From Doris montereyensis (lineage: Eukaryota; Mollusca; Gastropoda; Nudibranchia; Dorididae): 64,000 nucleotides of DNA. The notes beneath the pieces were generated by a model. It was not told the origin of the DNA. It saw nothing but the letters and a program-made list of their open reading frames with translations, and did not search any database. The stretch spans positions 150,001 to 214,000 of the forward strand of contig JAXRKP010000161.1 of assembly GCA_037039925.1 (NCBI GenBank), given 5' to 3'. Positions 12,401 through 21,720 of the stretch are shown piece after piece. Position 1 is the first letter of the stretch. Every line of letters begins with the position of its first letter. The position numbers were made by a program, and so were the translations under genes.

Positions 12401-15400
12401 TTGTTATACCGCCAGTAGGCACCACTGTCCCCTTCCCCGAAGTGATGCACTCTGATGAAAGTAGAATCTAGTTTGACTTGGGCACAGATTTAAACACACA
12501 CTACACACACACAAAGCATCACTGCCATGTGTGCCTGAATATTCTTACACTAACAGAAATAACTCTGACAATAGTGACACAAGGCTTCTTCTTTATGAGA
12601 AGGAAAGAACTGAAGGTTGGAGACAATATTTGTCATCCACTGCTTAGGCTAAGTCAATCGAATGAAGAGAAGAATAGGCCTAGGCCTAGATCGCTCATCC
12701 TGACAATGACAATAGCTTGGCAGGGTAAGTATGGCTATGAGTGGGTCCAATTGAGTGGCGAGAATTAGGATTCACAGCATTGTCACAACCCAGGCCAATC
12801 CATTTAGAGTAGAAGCGTTTTGTCCATGTTGGTTTTTTTACAGACTGCAGTAGAGACAGGGCGATCCTACTACAAGAATTACAATATATACTGCGATAAC
12901 CTTTTCAAAGTGAAGCTTTTTTTCCTACTTAATTAGATCTAGTCAAATATTAATTATATCACTCATTGTAATACCGAAAAAGGGTGTTTTCATTATAATA
13001 TCATTCCCTTTATAGCTCCAATTTACCACTGGCACAAAAGTTGGCGGTATAACGAGGCTTAAGTGTAATTTAAAACTAAATGAACAATTTTACAATTTTG
13101 CACATGATTTGTATAAAAAATTCTAAGAACAATGATTGGTTCGATCTTGTACAAACCTTCATATGATGACTCCGGTTGCATAAACCATGTGAACAAATTC
13201 CTAAAGATAAATTCCTGGTGATGAAATAATAACAAAACAATTCACAGACAAGTAATCAAAGAACCTAGGAATAAATGATAAACCTAACCAAATACATTGT
13301 AGAAGGAATACAGATTACAGTCGTTTCCACTTCAGAGATTGCAATATAAGAGCCTAGTCTGCCATAGAGGCTGAATTTCACGAGTAACAGATCTTTCCCC
13401 ATCCTGTACAAGAGGCCACTTTCAAAATTTTCAGTCGAGCTAACAAGATAGTATTTATTTTGATGGAAGACCTAGTGCACAGCTGCCAACCCCATGAACA
13501 GAAAAAGTGGGAAATTGCTTGCCAAAATGAAGAAGATTTGGAGAAAACAATGTGTACAGTTTGAAAATGCTAATAAAACTTTATGTGGACAGGAGAAACC
13601 ATAAATATCACTTACTTCCATAAATACAGTCATCGCATGTAGGCAATCTTTTTGTTTTTAAGGAGCGTGGTTAGCTTGGTTGGTAGTGCGCTTCCTTTTT
13701 ACAGTGAGGTGATGGGTTCAAAGATTTTTAATGCCTATTTGTCTGTATTTGTTTCGTCTTTGTTCCTATGGGGCTTTAATATTACTTAACGTCATTATCC
13801 TTCACAATTCACCCTTGCCTCCTGTTTGTCTTTTTACAATTTAGTAGTACAACAACAAACATTAATCAATTCATCATTAATTATCTATAAAATATGACTG
13901 CCTTTCAATGCAAACTAAATTATATATTACCAAACTATCAGTCCGCAAGTTAATCATGTTTCTACTTTTCAAATTGCAAATAGTTTCTGTTGTAAATTTG
14001 GTAAATCTTCAACTTGAAACAGTTGCAAATTAACAAGAACTTACCTTCAGCAAAGTCCAAAACAAAACTCATTTAGAAATACACTTTCAAAATCTCTTAA
14101 CAAAAATTAGACAGCAATTACCTAGAATGTAAAATGGAGTAAAAAAATTGATTTCCTGTGTTTATATGGTGATCTCCAGTAGTCACTTAGTAATTTCTGT
14201 GCTGGAAAGATTTTGCGTTTGATGGCAATCAAGTTGATTTTACAAGTCCAGAGAAGAAAAAGTTGACTCATCCAAAGTCTTAACTTATCTTCAGTGATAG
14301 TAAGCTTGAGATAAGGATCTTATAATGCCAAAATAAAATTGTCCAAGATCTTTTTGAGGAGTATTCAAAGTCAATGAACAGGTGAATGAATAATGAAATA
14401 ATCAAAGATAATGCATACCAAAAATTGCTTCTTTCATTTTTCTTTTATATATGACTATAGACTACACGTTCTAAGTATATAATTTACATTGTGGGGTTAA
14501 TTTGCCAGCTAACTACTGCAACTGTGTACATACTGTCAACAGCTACCATTCTGGCCTCAACCTTACACAGGTAGAACAGTTACATCGCATCAGCCCCCTA
14601 TCATTCCTATCATCAATTTAACGTGTAAGGTTCTTTAACTCATTAACCGTGAAGTGATGCACGCTGCGAGGAAAGGCATGTGATATTTTGCTGAGCAACT
14701 CAGGACAGCTTTGCTCTAGGCACTCTTCTTCCTATGAAATTACTAACATAGTGAATAAAAAAGCTGAACATAGTTACAAACAACAGAATTCCCAAATTAT
14801 ATAAACAGCGCTGTGTGCGTTGCTCAGCAAAAAAAAAAAAGTGCGTGCCTTATCTATGCAGCGTGTGTCACTTCGTGACCCTTGAAAATATTCACAATAT
14901 TGAAGGGAAAAAATTTGCAGTTGAAGAGTTAAAAATTAAAACATTCATGATTTTCATTTCCATTTCAGAAGTATTGGAAAGTATAGTTTTATGTGAATGA
15001 AAAGTGTTTCCTTACAAAAGTGTTCACATCGTCTCTCTTCATACGTTCTAGATAGGAACCACCTGTAACAAAAGGGGACATAAGTTACAAATCACAAAAA
15101 GTAATTATTTGAATAATTTCATTTATTCTTAATACACAATTTCTTTTACATCTTTTCTGGTCCTTTGATACCATTATTTTTAAATGTCGCATTCTTTCAT
15201 CTAGATTTAAATCTAAATGTAGTAGTATTTTGATGCTGCATCCTTAATGCTTCTATCTAGACTTAAGTTTTAAGTTAAAATAAATAATATTCATGAAATT
15301 ATGTCAAATTACATGTCTTAAACTGGAATACATAAAAATAAAATGCAATGCAGTATATTGTCAATTTATCAAAACAATCCTATAACAAAATTTGTATGCA

Positions 15401-17810
15401 AAATACGGGTCCTCAAATATGTTAAATTTTTCATAATATCACTTATGTCTTCCATAAAAATGGTAGCTTCTGAGTGAACTTGGGTAACAAATGTACTTTA
15501 AGTTGCAGAATTTATATCTTATGCACATAGGTAATCTAAATAAATTTGCATACAATGAGCTGTAAATCATGTACTTTTCACATATTTTTTTCCTCTTATC
15601 CTTTAAAATGAAGCACAACAAAGCTTTCTAACAAAATATAGCAGTAATATCTATCTGTCAATAAAATGTGGGTTTGGATTTAAAACAATGAAATTAATGC
15701 TTTACCACTTTGAAAAAGAAATCAAGTCACACATTTCATGACTTTGTTCATTACTTTTATAGATAATTGCATCCATTTATCTCTAAGGAGGAGGTGCAAA
15801 TTTAGAAAAAATGTAAATATGTCAATTTGCTGGCTTACGCTTGAATTGATTAGAGTGATAACTTTTAAAAAATACCATAAACTTTATTGGGTGATTACTC
15901 CCCCCCCCTCCCCCCCCCCCCCCCAAAGTGTGCAGCAATTTCGTAGTCCCACAAACCTAACAAAAACTTTCCTGTACATTCCTATATTTTGACACAAAAA
16001 CAATGCAATAATGGTTCAATCTATGAAAGTTACCATCTTCAGCCAATGAAAACCTGCATGGCAATCATGTGATGAAGCTGTGACTAGGCAGCCAACTAAA
16101 ACCATGGCTCACCAATTCTCACTGCCATTTGAAGTGGGAATAGTTCTGCATCTTTGAAATTCAATTTAACCATTTGTATAAAAATACATAGTTGATTTAC
16201 TACTTGTGAGGGAAAAAACATGTAAAAATGACTGGAAATATTCACCTTGCATCAAACAGTTGTATGCAGCACTTATTTCTTGAAATGTTTTGTTGGCATT
16301 TGAACTAGGATTCTGAAATTAATTTAAACAGCAAGAGTTAAAAGTTGAAATGATAGAGAAGTATCAGCATTTCAAAAGAGATTTGTTCCATGTCAGCAGT
16401 TATCAGTAAAATTGTTCTTCACGGTAAGTCCAACTGTATCTATCGCCTTGCAGTAGTGATTAGCTAGTTAACAGCATTGTCATATTGTCACCATGATAAG
16501 CATTTAAATTTTGCGTATCCCATGAACTCACAGATTGTGCTCCACATCGCTGATGACATTGGGTTTTTTAGAAAATACACCCAAATAAATGATAACATCT
16601 AAAAATAACAATAGTATGTCCTGTATATCTGATAACCTTTACATCTCATGTTATTGTTATCTTTTCTTGTTAAAATCAAAATTACATTCTCCGTTGAAAA
16701 CAAAAAAACATCCTTAAAAATTAAAAATGCTCTTTTCTGTTTGTAAAAAAGCTCTACTTTCTTTCTTGTAATACTATCTTTTTGTCGTATTTGAAAATAA
16801 ATAACATGGAATCTGAAACAAGTTCAAACCTTATCAGGATGATACTTCAAGGCCATCGACTTATACGCTTTTCTTATTTCATCTGAAACAAAAAACAAGG
16901 AAAGCTGGTATTAATATTTTAAATACAATATTCCATGAAATATCAATTTGATTACCCTTTCCATAATCCAGAGATAGGAAAACCTCTAAAAAGAAAAGTA
17001 AAATGCATCGCCACGTTGAAAAGTTACAAATCTCTCTCTTTCTCTAAACAAACAGCAGTACATACTGTGGTAACACTTCAACTATTTCTCTGTTTCCTTC
17101 TAAGTGAACGGTGATAAATAATGTCATATCATATCCTTTCATCCTCTCCATGTACAATGATACATTTCTACTCCATAACATACCTTTTCTCTCTCTCTCT
17201 GACATCATAAAGTATGTCAATAGACTACTAGATATCCTCTAAAATTCTGTCCATATGTCCGTGTGATACTAATACTGAGGACCAGCCACTTTTGATAAAT
17301 CCTTTACAATGGAAAAAGCATAATCTTGACTGGAGATATATCTTGCTGATACCAACTATGTTTCGAAAAAAAAAACCCAAATATTTTTCTTTAAAAATAG
17401 AGATACCATATTGGCAATTCAGGACAACCGGATACATCCCTATTTCATTAATGTCCACATTATGTTTTCCCAAATTGCTGGTATGTCTGGGTAAATTGAC
17501 ATAAAAATCATAGATCCATAATTGTACACATAAAAATCCCCAACAGAATCTGGGGAAAAAAACAGAAAATCGCTATCCCTGATTATTGTTTTAATTGTCT
17601 CTGTCCTGGCGTAGATGTTCAAATTTGTACCATCATTTTGTTTATAGTGGTTTATGATAAATGTTCAATGCATCGATTTGGCATAATTACAACAAAAGAA
17701 ACAAAATTAAACATTGATGTTGTCCTTTTAATCAACTCACCATTAGATGCTCCAGGCTGAAGATTCAGAACCTGAAGGCACCGGAGACGTTTGTCCTCCC
17801 CAAACTCCAT
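1..17810 (-). CDS. DnaJ (J-domain) coiled-coil protein gene, 12+ exons, 3' end off window
   Basis: Multi-exon minus-strand gene, start codon at 17810-17808, running off the left edge. Coding exons (high to low): 17741-17810, 16830-16882, 16246-16312, 15016-15062, 13157-13214, 11752-11985, 8152-8219, 7731-7802, 7127-7274, 6368-6560, 5814-5856, 1-407. The phases chain apart from one base in the ninth. The protein (about 487 residues so far) starts almost directly with a J-domain (residues about 10-65, HPD at 38-40), so it should stimulate an Hsp70 partner. Then come an acidic/aromatic segment, a Ser/Pro/Glu linker, a Lys/Glu-rich predicted coiled coil (about 225-310) and a Gln/Pro-rich tail. 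No Gly/Phe region, zinc fingers, signal peptide or membrane segment is seen, so it is a class C (DNAJC-type), probably cytosolic or nuclear, protein. I cannot assign it to a named DNAJC family. J-domain certain; exact exon set moderately sure. Confidence 0.8.
479..990. mobile_element. MITE-like sequence sharing ends with the 12.4 kb copy
   Basis: Begins with a terminal-repeat-like string (about 479-518, core CGTTATATCGCC) and ends with a block at 928-985 (CCCCTTCCCCGAAGTGATG then GTAGAATCTAGTTTG). Both recur at 12400-12475. The 66-bp array sits between the two. The far end of this copy was not found. Confidence 0.5.
581..935. repeat. 66-bp tandem repeat, about 5.4 copies
   Basis: Units start CTCATTACACCACCAT at 581, 647, 713, 779, 845 and 911, exactly 66 bases apart with a few substitutions. 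Because 66 is divisible by three, both strands are open by chance; not a gene. The unit resembles the terminal region of the MITE-like element at 12.4 kb. Confidence 0.9.
2270..3714 (-). pseudogene. Broken Tigger transposase (CENP-B HTH + DDE)
   Basis: The ATG at 3714 opens MASPKRKTFNIEVKLQLL and a pogo/CENP-B helix-turn-helix (ITLSTIVKNREKIE), then stops. Downstream pieces in shifting frames match the DDE_1 domain: NADETGLFF (first Asp) near 3200 and VVMVVDNCPAHP (second Asp) near 3040, then LPPNTASHTQPCDQGI. Several stops and frameshifts make it non-functional. The product would have been a Tigger-family transposase acting on the element's TA-flanked ends. Confidence 0.85.
3836..4000. repeat. 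Three imperfect repeats of about 60 bases in the Tigger 5' region
   Basis: Three diverged copies of a TTTGATTG...TGCAG..TTTCATTGG unit sit between the transposase start and the right terminal repeat. Subterminal repeats of this kind can be transposase-binding regions; here that is a guess. Confidence 0.55.
5814..5856 (-). CDS. DnaJ gene exon 11 (43 bases)
   Basis: Encodes DGEKVESINGIPVA between a CACAG acceptor and a GTAAGT donor; phase 0 in, 1 out. The ING..V pattern resembles one strand of a PDZ fold, but no other PDZ sequence flanks it, so this is probably coincidence. Confidence 0.62.
6368..6560 (-). CDS. DnaJ gene exon 10 (end of coiled coil)
   Basis: Joins exon 9 in phase 2 to give KVVREAEEKKMEEERKCRAE and onward, then leaves the coil for a Ser/Asp-rich stretch ending SSDSPKG. 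Phase 0 out, donor GTAACT. Confidence 0.78.
6781..7110. repeat. 55-bp tandem repeat, 6 copies
   Basis: Unit starting ATTAATGGGGAAAGTTAGGA repeats every 55 bases (6781, 6836, 6891, 6946, 7001, 7056); the last copies are more diverged. It lies in the intron between DnaJ exons 9 and 10 and ends within about 20 bases of the exon 9 donor. Confidence 0.92.
7127..7274 (-). CDS. DnaJ gene exon 9 (coiled coil; one base short)
   Basis: From the acceptor in phase 0 it reads ALSDIRQQLEIEEEK. Then the sensible frame changes, and the rest reads KSEERRMAQEQRKMAEREAQ and more Glu/Arg repeats in phase with the next exon. The switch lies in a run of six T at 7229-7234 (A on the coding strand); one extra base there restores a single frame. 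The heptad-like Lys/Glu/Arg pattern indicates a charged coiled coil or single alpha helix. Confidence 0.75.
7731..7802 (-). CDS. DnaJ gene exon 8
   Basis: Twenty-four codons, phase 0 in and out: IKPENQPVKKSKRQLRFEQK then QKDQ. Basic lead-in to the coiled coil. Confidence 0.78.
8152..8219 (-). CDS. DnaJ gene exon 7 (Ser/Pro/Glu linker)
   Basis: Encodes SSPSETPERETPKEASPSSQ then AS, a disordered PEST-like linker with several possible phosphosites. Phase 1 in; the donor GTATGT gives phase 0 out and fits the next exon. A donor three bases farther would break the frame. Confidence 0.72.
8754..8831 (-). CDS. Possible skipped or alternative exon with coiled-coil sequence
   Basis: Open for 26 codons in phase 0 (AFKQELSKYYKLLEQAQ then NIVKVDVSM) with an AG acceptor and several GT donors. 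The protein looks real and helical, but its 0/0 phase does not fit exon 6 (ends phase 1) or the exon at 8152-8219 (starts phase 1), which join perfectly without it. It may be an alternative exon needing an unseen partner, or a relic. Confidence 0.3.
8968..9510. repeat. 33-bp tandem repeat (left part of a split minisatellite)
   Basis: About 16 copies of a 33-base unit (ACTTATTTCATAAAACAAAG + TCTAAGTCATTTT). Thirty-three is divisible by three, hence a meaningless 178-codon open frame. The unit is related to the 32-bp array at 10683-11707, and the foldback element separates them. Confidence 0.9.
9521..10670. mobile_element. Inverted-repeat (foldback) element, copy A
   Basis: Left arm from about 9524 (GCGAAATATGACAATAAGTG, then GTGACGTTTCGGGTTTAACC) to about 9985. 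Its reverse complement runs 10370-10660 (ending TTATTGTCATATTTCGCC). Arms are several hundred bases and about 80% alike by eye. The centre carries another left-end fragment (10265-10365), so the copy is rearranged or nested. No protein is encoded. A second copy lies at 17889-18672. Confidence 0.8.
10683..11707. repeat. 32-bp tandem repeat, about 30 copies
   Basis: Unit TACTTTGTTTATTTCATAAT + ACAAAGTCTAAG, with occasional 5-10 base deletions. Each unit contains ACTTTGT and ACAAAGT 12 bases apart, so every copy can form a small hairpin. It ends 45 bases before the DnaJ exon 6 donor. Confidence 0.93.
11752..11985 (-). CDS. DnaJ gene exon 6 (acidic patch and basic segment)
   Basis: Starts GAFRNGHSFSSFNFDDDDDY, runs through a Ser/Pro/Ala stretch and ends in a basic Lys/Arg segment (KSAKKVQKDARRTRR). 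Phase 1 in and out, donor GTAAGT. A 32-bp minisatellite begins only about 45 bases beyond the donor, inside the following intron. The other open frame on this strand gives hydrophobic, low-complexity residues and was discarded. Confidence 0.8.
12370..13070. mobile_element. MITE-like element with CTYGTTATACCGCC ends
   Basis: The left end contains ACTTGTTATACCGCC (about 12400). The right end at about 13033-13062 is its reverse complement, GGCGGTATAACGAGGCTTAA. It spans about 690 bases with no transposase frame. It shares an internal block (CCCCTTCCCCGAAGTGATG, about 12432) with the sequence at 928. In the intron between DnaJ exons 5 and 6. Confidence 0.65.
13157..13214 (-). CDS. DnaJ gene exon 5 (58 bases)
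   Basis: Small exon found because the neighbouring exons would otherwise be out of phase. From the acceptor CACCAG it reads EFIFRNLFTWFMQPESSYE and ends in phase 1, exactly what the next exon requires. Aromatic-rich; function unknown. Confidence 0.7.
13655..13850 (+). mobile_element. Dispersed repeat with tRNA-like head
   Basis: A box A-like string TAGCTTGGTTGG (about 13669) and a weak box B (GGGTTCAAAG) are followed by GTATTTGTTTCGTCTTTGTT, which recurs in reverse at 25860-25945. Probably a SINE of a family different from the 42 kb copy. Confidence 0.5.
15016..15062 (-). CDS. DnaJ gene exon 4
   Basis: Short exon encoding GGSYLERMKRDDVNTF, the end of J-domain helix III and start of the linker. 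Phase 1 in, 0 out, donor GTAAGG. Confidence 0.75.
15063..16245. other. DnaJ intron, no feature but a poly-C tract
   Basis: A C-rich stretch at 15900-15925 is the only notable element; the rest is AT-rich with no reading frame I can support. Confidence 0.6.
16246..16312 (-). CDS. DnaJ gene exon 3 (J-domain helix III)
   Basis: Encodes NPSSNANKTFQEISAAYNCL and the start of the next segment, matching the usual FxxIxxAY pattern of helix III. Acceptor TTTCAG, donor GTGAAT, phase 0 in and 1 out. Confidence 0.9.
16830..16882 (-). CDS. DnaJ gene exon 2 (HPD motif)
   Basis: Encodes DEIRKAYKSMALKYHPDK: J-domain helix II and the invariant HPD loop that stimulates Hsp70 ATP hydrolysis. Acceptor TTTCAG, donor GTTTGA, phase 1 in and 0 out. 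The HPD triad is intact. Confidence 0.92.
16883..17740. other. DnaJ intron 1, nothing recognised
   Basis: Ordinary AT-rich intron. The short open frames here have no protein-like composition. Confidence 0.6.
17741..17810 (-). CDS. DnaJ gene exon 1 (start codon)
   Basis: Opens with ATG and encodes MEFGEDKRLRCLQVLNLQPG and three more residues, helix I of the J-domain; donor GTGAGT, phase 1. The ATG is chosen because the J-domain begins right after it and a foldback element starts about 75 bases upstream. A 5' UTR exon farther out cannot be excluded. Confidence 0.8.
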
Positions 17811-17888
17811 ATTCACTGTTCAAGATTTTGATCAAAGATGAAATGAGATGACTTGTAACTTGATCTTTATATCCATAATCTACATCGG

Positions 17889-18672
17889 TAAGAACAGATA
17901 AATAACGTAAACAACACAAAGAGATGTGACAATTCAAACCCCAGTGGAGTGAAGTCATTAGTGATAAACAACAAGAAGTGACAACGCAACCAAAAAAAGA
18001 AAACACATACATATTTTATGTATAACCTTTCATCAGACAACAAACGAGCAATATTTACACACTTATACAAGCACCCATAGCATAATATCAGAAGAAGAAA
18101 AACAGAAAGAAGGAGGAAAGTGAAAGAGTAGAGGAGTCAAAAAGGTTTCCCTCCACTGTGGCTCCTTTGTGTGATATAGGGCAACACAGTTGACATTGCC
18201 ACATTTCTTGTTGTTTACCTTATTTATCTGTTTTTATTGCCTCTACACATTATCTTCTTTGCTATACTATTCTCATTCACTGATATCTTCATTCACGCAT
18301 AGTATGTGGCCTATCTTTTCATAACACTTCCTTTCATCAAAATCCTTTTCGCATCCCTACATAAATTTTTGATACAGACATTTCTCTCTTTCTCTCTGGT
18401 CTCCTCTTTCCCCTTTGACTTCTCCTATCCAGTCCCCGTTTTCCCTTTTACTCATTCTTATCATCACTGCCTTCCCTTTCTTGATTCTTCTCCTCTATTC
18501 GCACGCAATTTCCTCCTCCTTTCTCTTTTTTCCTTTTGACATCACACTGTGTGATGCCTGTATAAGGGTGTAGATATTCGTTTGTTGTCTGGCAAAGGGT
18601 TGTAGGTTATACACGAAATGTCTTGTGTTTGTTCTTTTTTCTTGGTGAAGTCATTGTTTGTCGTTTATCACC
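17889..18672. mobile_element. Foldback element, copy B, beside the DnaJ start
   Basis: Left arm 17889-18145 (CAGATAAATAACGTAAACAA ... CCCAGTGGAGTGAAGTCA) and inverted right arm 18150-18672 (CCACTGTGGCTCC ... TTGTTTACCTTATTTATCTG, GTTTGTTGTCTGGCAAAGGG). Same family as 9521-10670. It begins about 75 bases upstream of the DnaJ ATG. Confidence 0.72.
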
Positions 18673-19355
18673 TAATGGGATGATGTCAATGGATAATTTG
18701 ATTGCCATGGAGCTAATGGAAGAGTGACATGAGTCAAAAGCCACAACTTTCAGCTCCCATTCTACCTTCCGGTGTATGGGTTTTAGATGCCCGAAATGAT
18801 CTTTCTCCAGGCTGCCCTGTCCTGACATTTTCTGTTTCCTTCCGTGAAAGTTAAATTTATTTTCGTAATGCCCTTTCATATCTTCTTCCCACTTTCTCCG
18901 AGGTCTGCCTTTGGTCTTTTACCTTGAGTTTTAGCACTGTATACTGATTTAGCTATTTTACTGTCATTCATTCTGTTAACATGCATAAAACCATCTCAGT
19001 TGATTCATTTTTATCTTAGTTTTTATGCTATCTGCTTTGGTTTGATCTCTTTATTGTTGTGTTTCTGATTTTGTCTCTTTTACTTTTCCTTCTACTCTTC
19101 TTAGATATTTCATTTCGGCTGCTTGCACTCTTCTGTATTCCCTACTGTCTAAGGTCCAGGTTTCACTGCCATAGAGGAGAGTAGGACAATAAACTGTACT
19201 GTATACTACCATTTTGCTTTTTGTTGACAATTTTTGTTTACTTACAAATGCCTTTCCTAGATGGTTATATATTGCACTTGCCTTTTGGATTCTCTGGCTG
19301 ATTTCTTCTCTTAGTTTTCCTCTGAGTTAATCATTACTCTTAAGTAATTGTAGCT

Positions 19356-19979
19356 TTAAACTTGTTCTAAAATCTTCCTGCCTAATTTAAGATGTTGTGT
19401 TTTAGCTTCCCTAGTTACTAGCATTGTTTTAGTTTTCTTTGCATTTACTCTCATTCCTATTTTATTTAATTCAATATTCATTATGTTGATATTTGACTGG
19501 AGGTCCCTTTCTGATTTTCCAAACAGAACTAAATCATCAGCAAATGAAAGCATTGATACATTTACTGGTTTGAACTTCCACATACCTACATTCATTTTCT
19601 TCATTTTTGAGGATGCCTTTGCAACTGAATCCATAAATGTGATAAACAAAAGAGGACTTAAGCCACAACCCTGTCTTACTCCTATATCTACATCAAATTC
19701 TTCTGATACATTTCCAGCTACTCTAACTGCACATGTTGGTTTATTGTAAAAAATGTAATAGCTTCTATTAAATTTTGCTTTTACGTTGTGGTCTTTTAAA
19801 GAATGCCATGGTTCGTCCCTCCTCACAGTGTCAAATGTCTTTTCTGAGTCAATAAAACACAGGTGCAAGTCAATGTTTCTCTCAAGAAATTTTTCTATTA
19901 TTTGTCTAATTGTAAATATATGATCTTGTACTTGTACACTTCTTCCTGGTCTAAATCCACTCTGGTGTTTGTTCTTCAA
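19356..19979 (-). pseudogene. LINE copy 1 reverse transcriptase core
   Basis: 207 open codons: SGFRPGRSVQ, the motif A region (LCFIDSEKTFDTVRRDE), RQGCGLSPLLF, and the catalytic LSFADDLVLFG box intact. Compared with copy 2 it has extra codons (QVQDH) and diverged residues in motif A. A fragment of a longer ORF2 broken on both sides. Confidence 0.9.
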
Positions 19980-21089
19980 TCTAATCCTCTACTCTTTTCC
20001 TTAGTCTCATTTCCAGAATCTGGCATACACTTTTCCTGGTACGCTAAGTAATGATATCTCTCTATAGTTTGAGCATTCCATAGTTGATCCTTTCTATGTA
20101 TTGGTACTACCATTCCCTTTTTCCAGTCGTCTGGTACCTGTTTGGACTTCCATGCTTCTTGATATATTGCATATAGTAGTTTGTCTGCTTATATCCGTTG
20201 GTTTTTAATCGTTTCTGGATAACCTTGATCTGCTTCTGGGGCTTTTCCTAATTCCACTTTTCTTTTTAGCTGTTTGAAGTTCTTCCATTGAGATATCACA
20301 TCTTCAGCTGTCTCATCTCGATTACTTGTTACTCTTAATAATTGATCTGTACTCCTTGTTTCATATGTTTTGAAGGATTATGTAATTGTTGAAAATACTT
20401 CCTCCACGTTTCCATGATTTCGCTGTCTCCTTTCATTATTTCTCCTGTGGCGTTTTTAATTTGTCGTATTGGGCATGCTTTGGTCTTTCTCATGCTCTTC
20501 ATTGCTCCCCAGAACAGCTTTTGATTTCCTTGATAGCTTTCTTGAAGTCTTTGTCCAAACTCTTCCCACTGTTCCTGTTTTGCTTTCCTAACTTCCTCTT
20601 TGGCGATAGTTCTTTTACTCACATAATCTATCCTATCCTCTGGTCTCTTTGTTTGCAAGTATTTCTTCCAGGCATCTTTCTTTTCTTTGATCTTAGTCTT
20701 GACATTCTCATTCCACCATGCTGTTCTTTTCCTATCTCCTTTAATTCGTTTCCTACCACAGACCTCTTCAGTACAACTGAGGAGTGTTTCTTTATATATT
20801 TGCTACTTTTCTTCTTTTGTGCTTTCCTTCAGATCCATCTGCCTTTCATTGATAGATCTTTTTATCCTGGATTGGTACATTTGTTTTACTATTGGTTTAT
20901 TTAGTTCTTCTATTTTGAGTTTAGTAGCTTTCTTCTCTTTCCTTCTCTGTTTTTTTCTTCAGTTAATAATCTCACTAAATATTTCAGCTCCTATGTTTAC
21001 TCTAGCATCCATTGTACTATAAAAAAGGAGCTGCTAACTATTATGTAGTCTATCATTGACTTTTCACACCTGTCTTCATTTACTCTTGT

Positions 21090-21680
21090 TTATTTGTGGA
21101 TATCTTTATGAGGAAAAAATGTGTTAGCTATTTTCATGTTATTCTTTAGGCAAAAATCTATGAGTCTCTCTCCATTTGGAGAAGTTGTTGTCTCTCCTTC
21201 TTTACCTATTATTCCTCCTGATGTTTCTACATGGTTGCCTACTCTAGCATTTAAATCTCCTAAAACCATTAATTCCTGTTTGGGTTTGAGATTCTCTGCA
21301 GCTATTTGTAAATCATTTTCGAAGATATCTTTTTCTTCTTTAATTGTGTCTTCGTTTGGTCCATAAGCTATTAATAATTTAATTTCTCTTCCTTTTGGTT
21401 TGATATTTACCTCTAATAGCCGTGGGCTTACAAATTTCCAACTTTCTAGTAGCTTTTCATGTCTTTTATGCATTAGGAGGCCTACTCCTGCTCTAGCTCT
21501 ATCTTTGACATCTACTCCTGAGAAGATTAAAGTATGATTTAGTCCTACATTTTCTATTCCTTGTCCTTTTTTCTTTGTTTCTGTAATGGCCAAAATGTCT
21601 ACTTTGAATATTTCCATTTCTTCAGCTAATTCTAACTCCTTTCCATTAATTGCCCTAACATTCCATGTTCCAAAAATCAC
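21090..21680 (-). pseudogene. LINE copy 1 endonuclease domain
   Basis: 196 open codons of an exonuclease/endonuclease/phosphatase fold. GTWNVRAING near the start, the catalytic Glu in AITETKKKGQG, RARAGVGLLM, and the GDLNARVG active-site motif are all present. It would nick target DNA to prime reverse transcription. It is separated from the RT by frame breaks, so the element as a whole is not intact. Confidence 0.9.
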
Positions 21681-21720
21681 AGTCCGTGTTCTTTTCCAGA
21701 GTCATCTTCAAAAAATCATT

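Larger units (their letters stand above)
18730..21720 (-). mobile_element. APE-type LINE, copy 1 (5'-truncated, disrupted)
   Basis: Non-LTR retrotransposon read on the minus strand: AP-endonuclease at 21090-21680, linker at 20335-20658, reverse transcriptase at 19356-19979, then a C-terminal segment and 3' UTR to about 18730. Nearly identical to the copy at 31005-34372 but lacking its 5' UTR repeats. Frameshifts separate the domains. The endonuclease resembles those of RTE-type elements; clade not settled. Confidence 0.9.

Noticed and set aside
20386..21022. Phe/Leu/Ser-rich plus-strand frames that look like membrane proteins
   Set aside because: Antisense shadow of the LINE linker; the same frames appear over copy 2.
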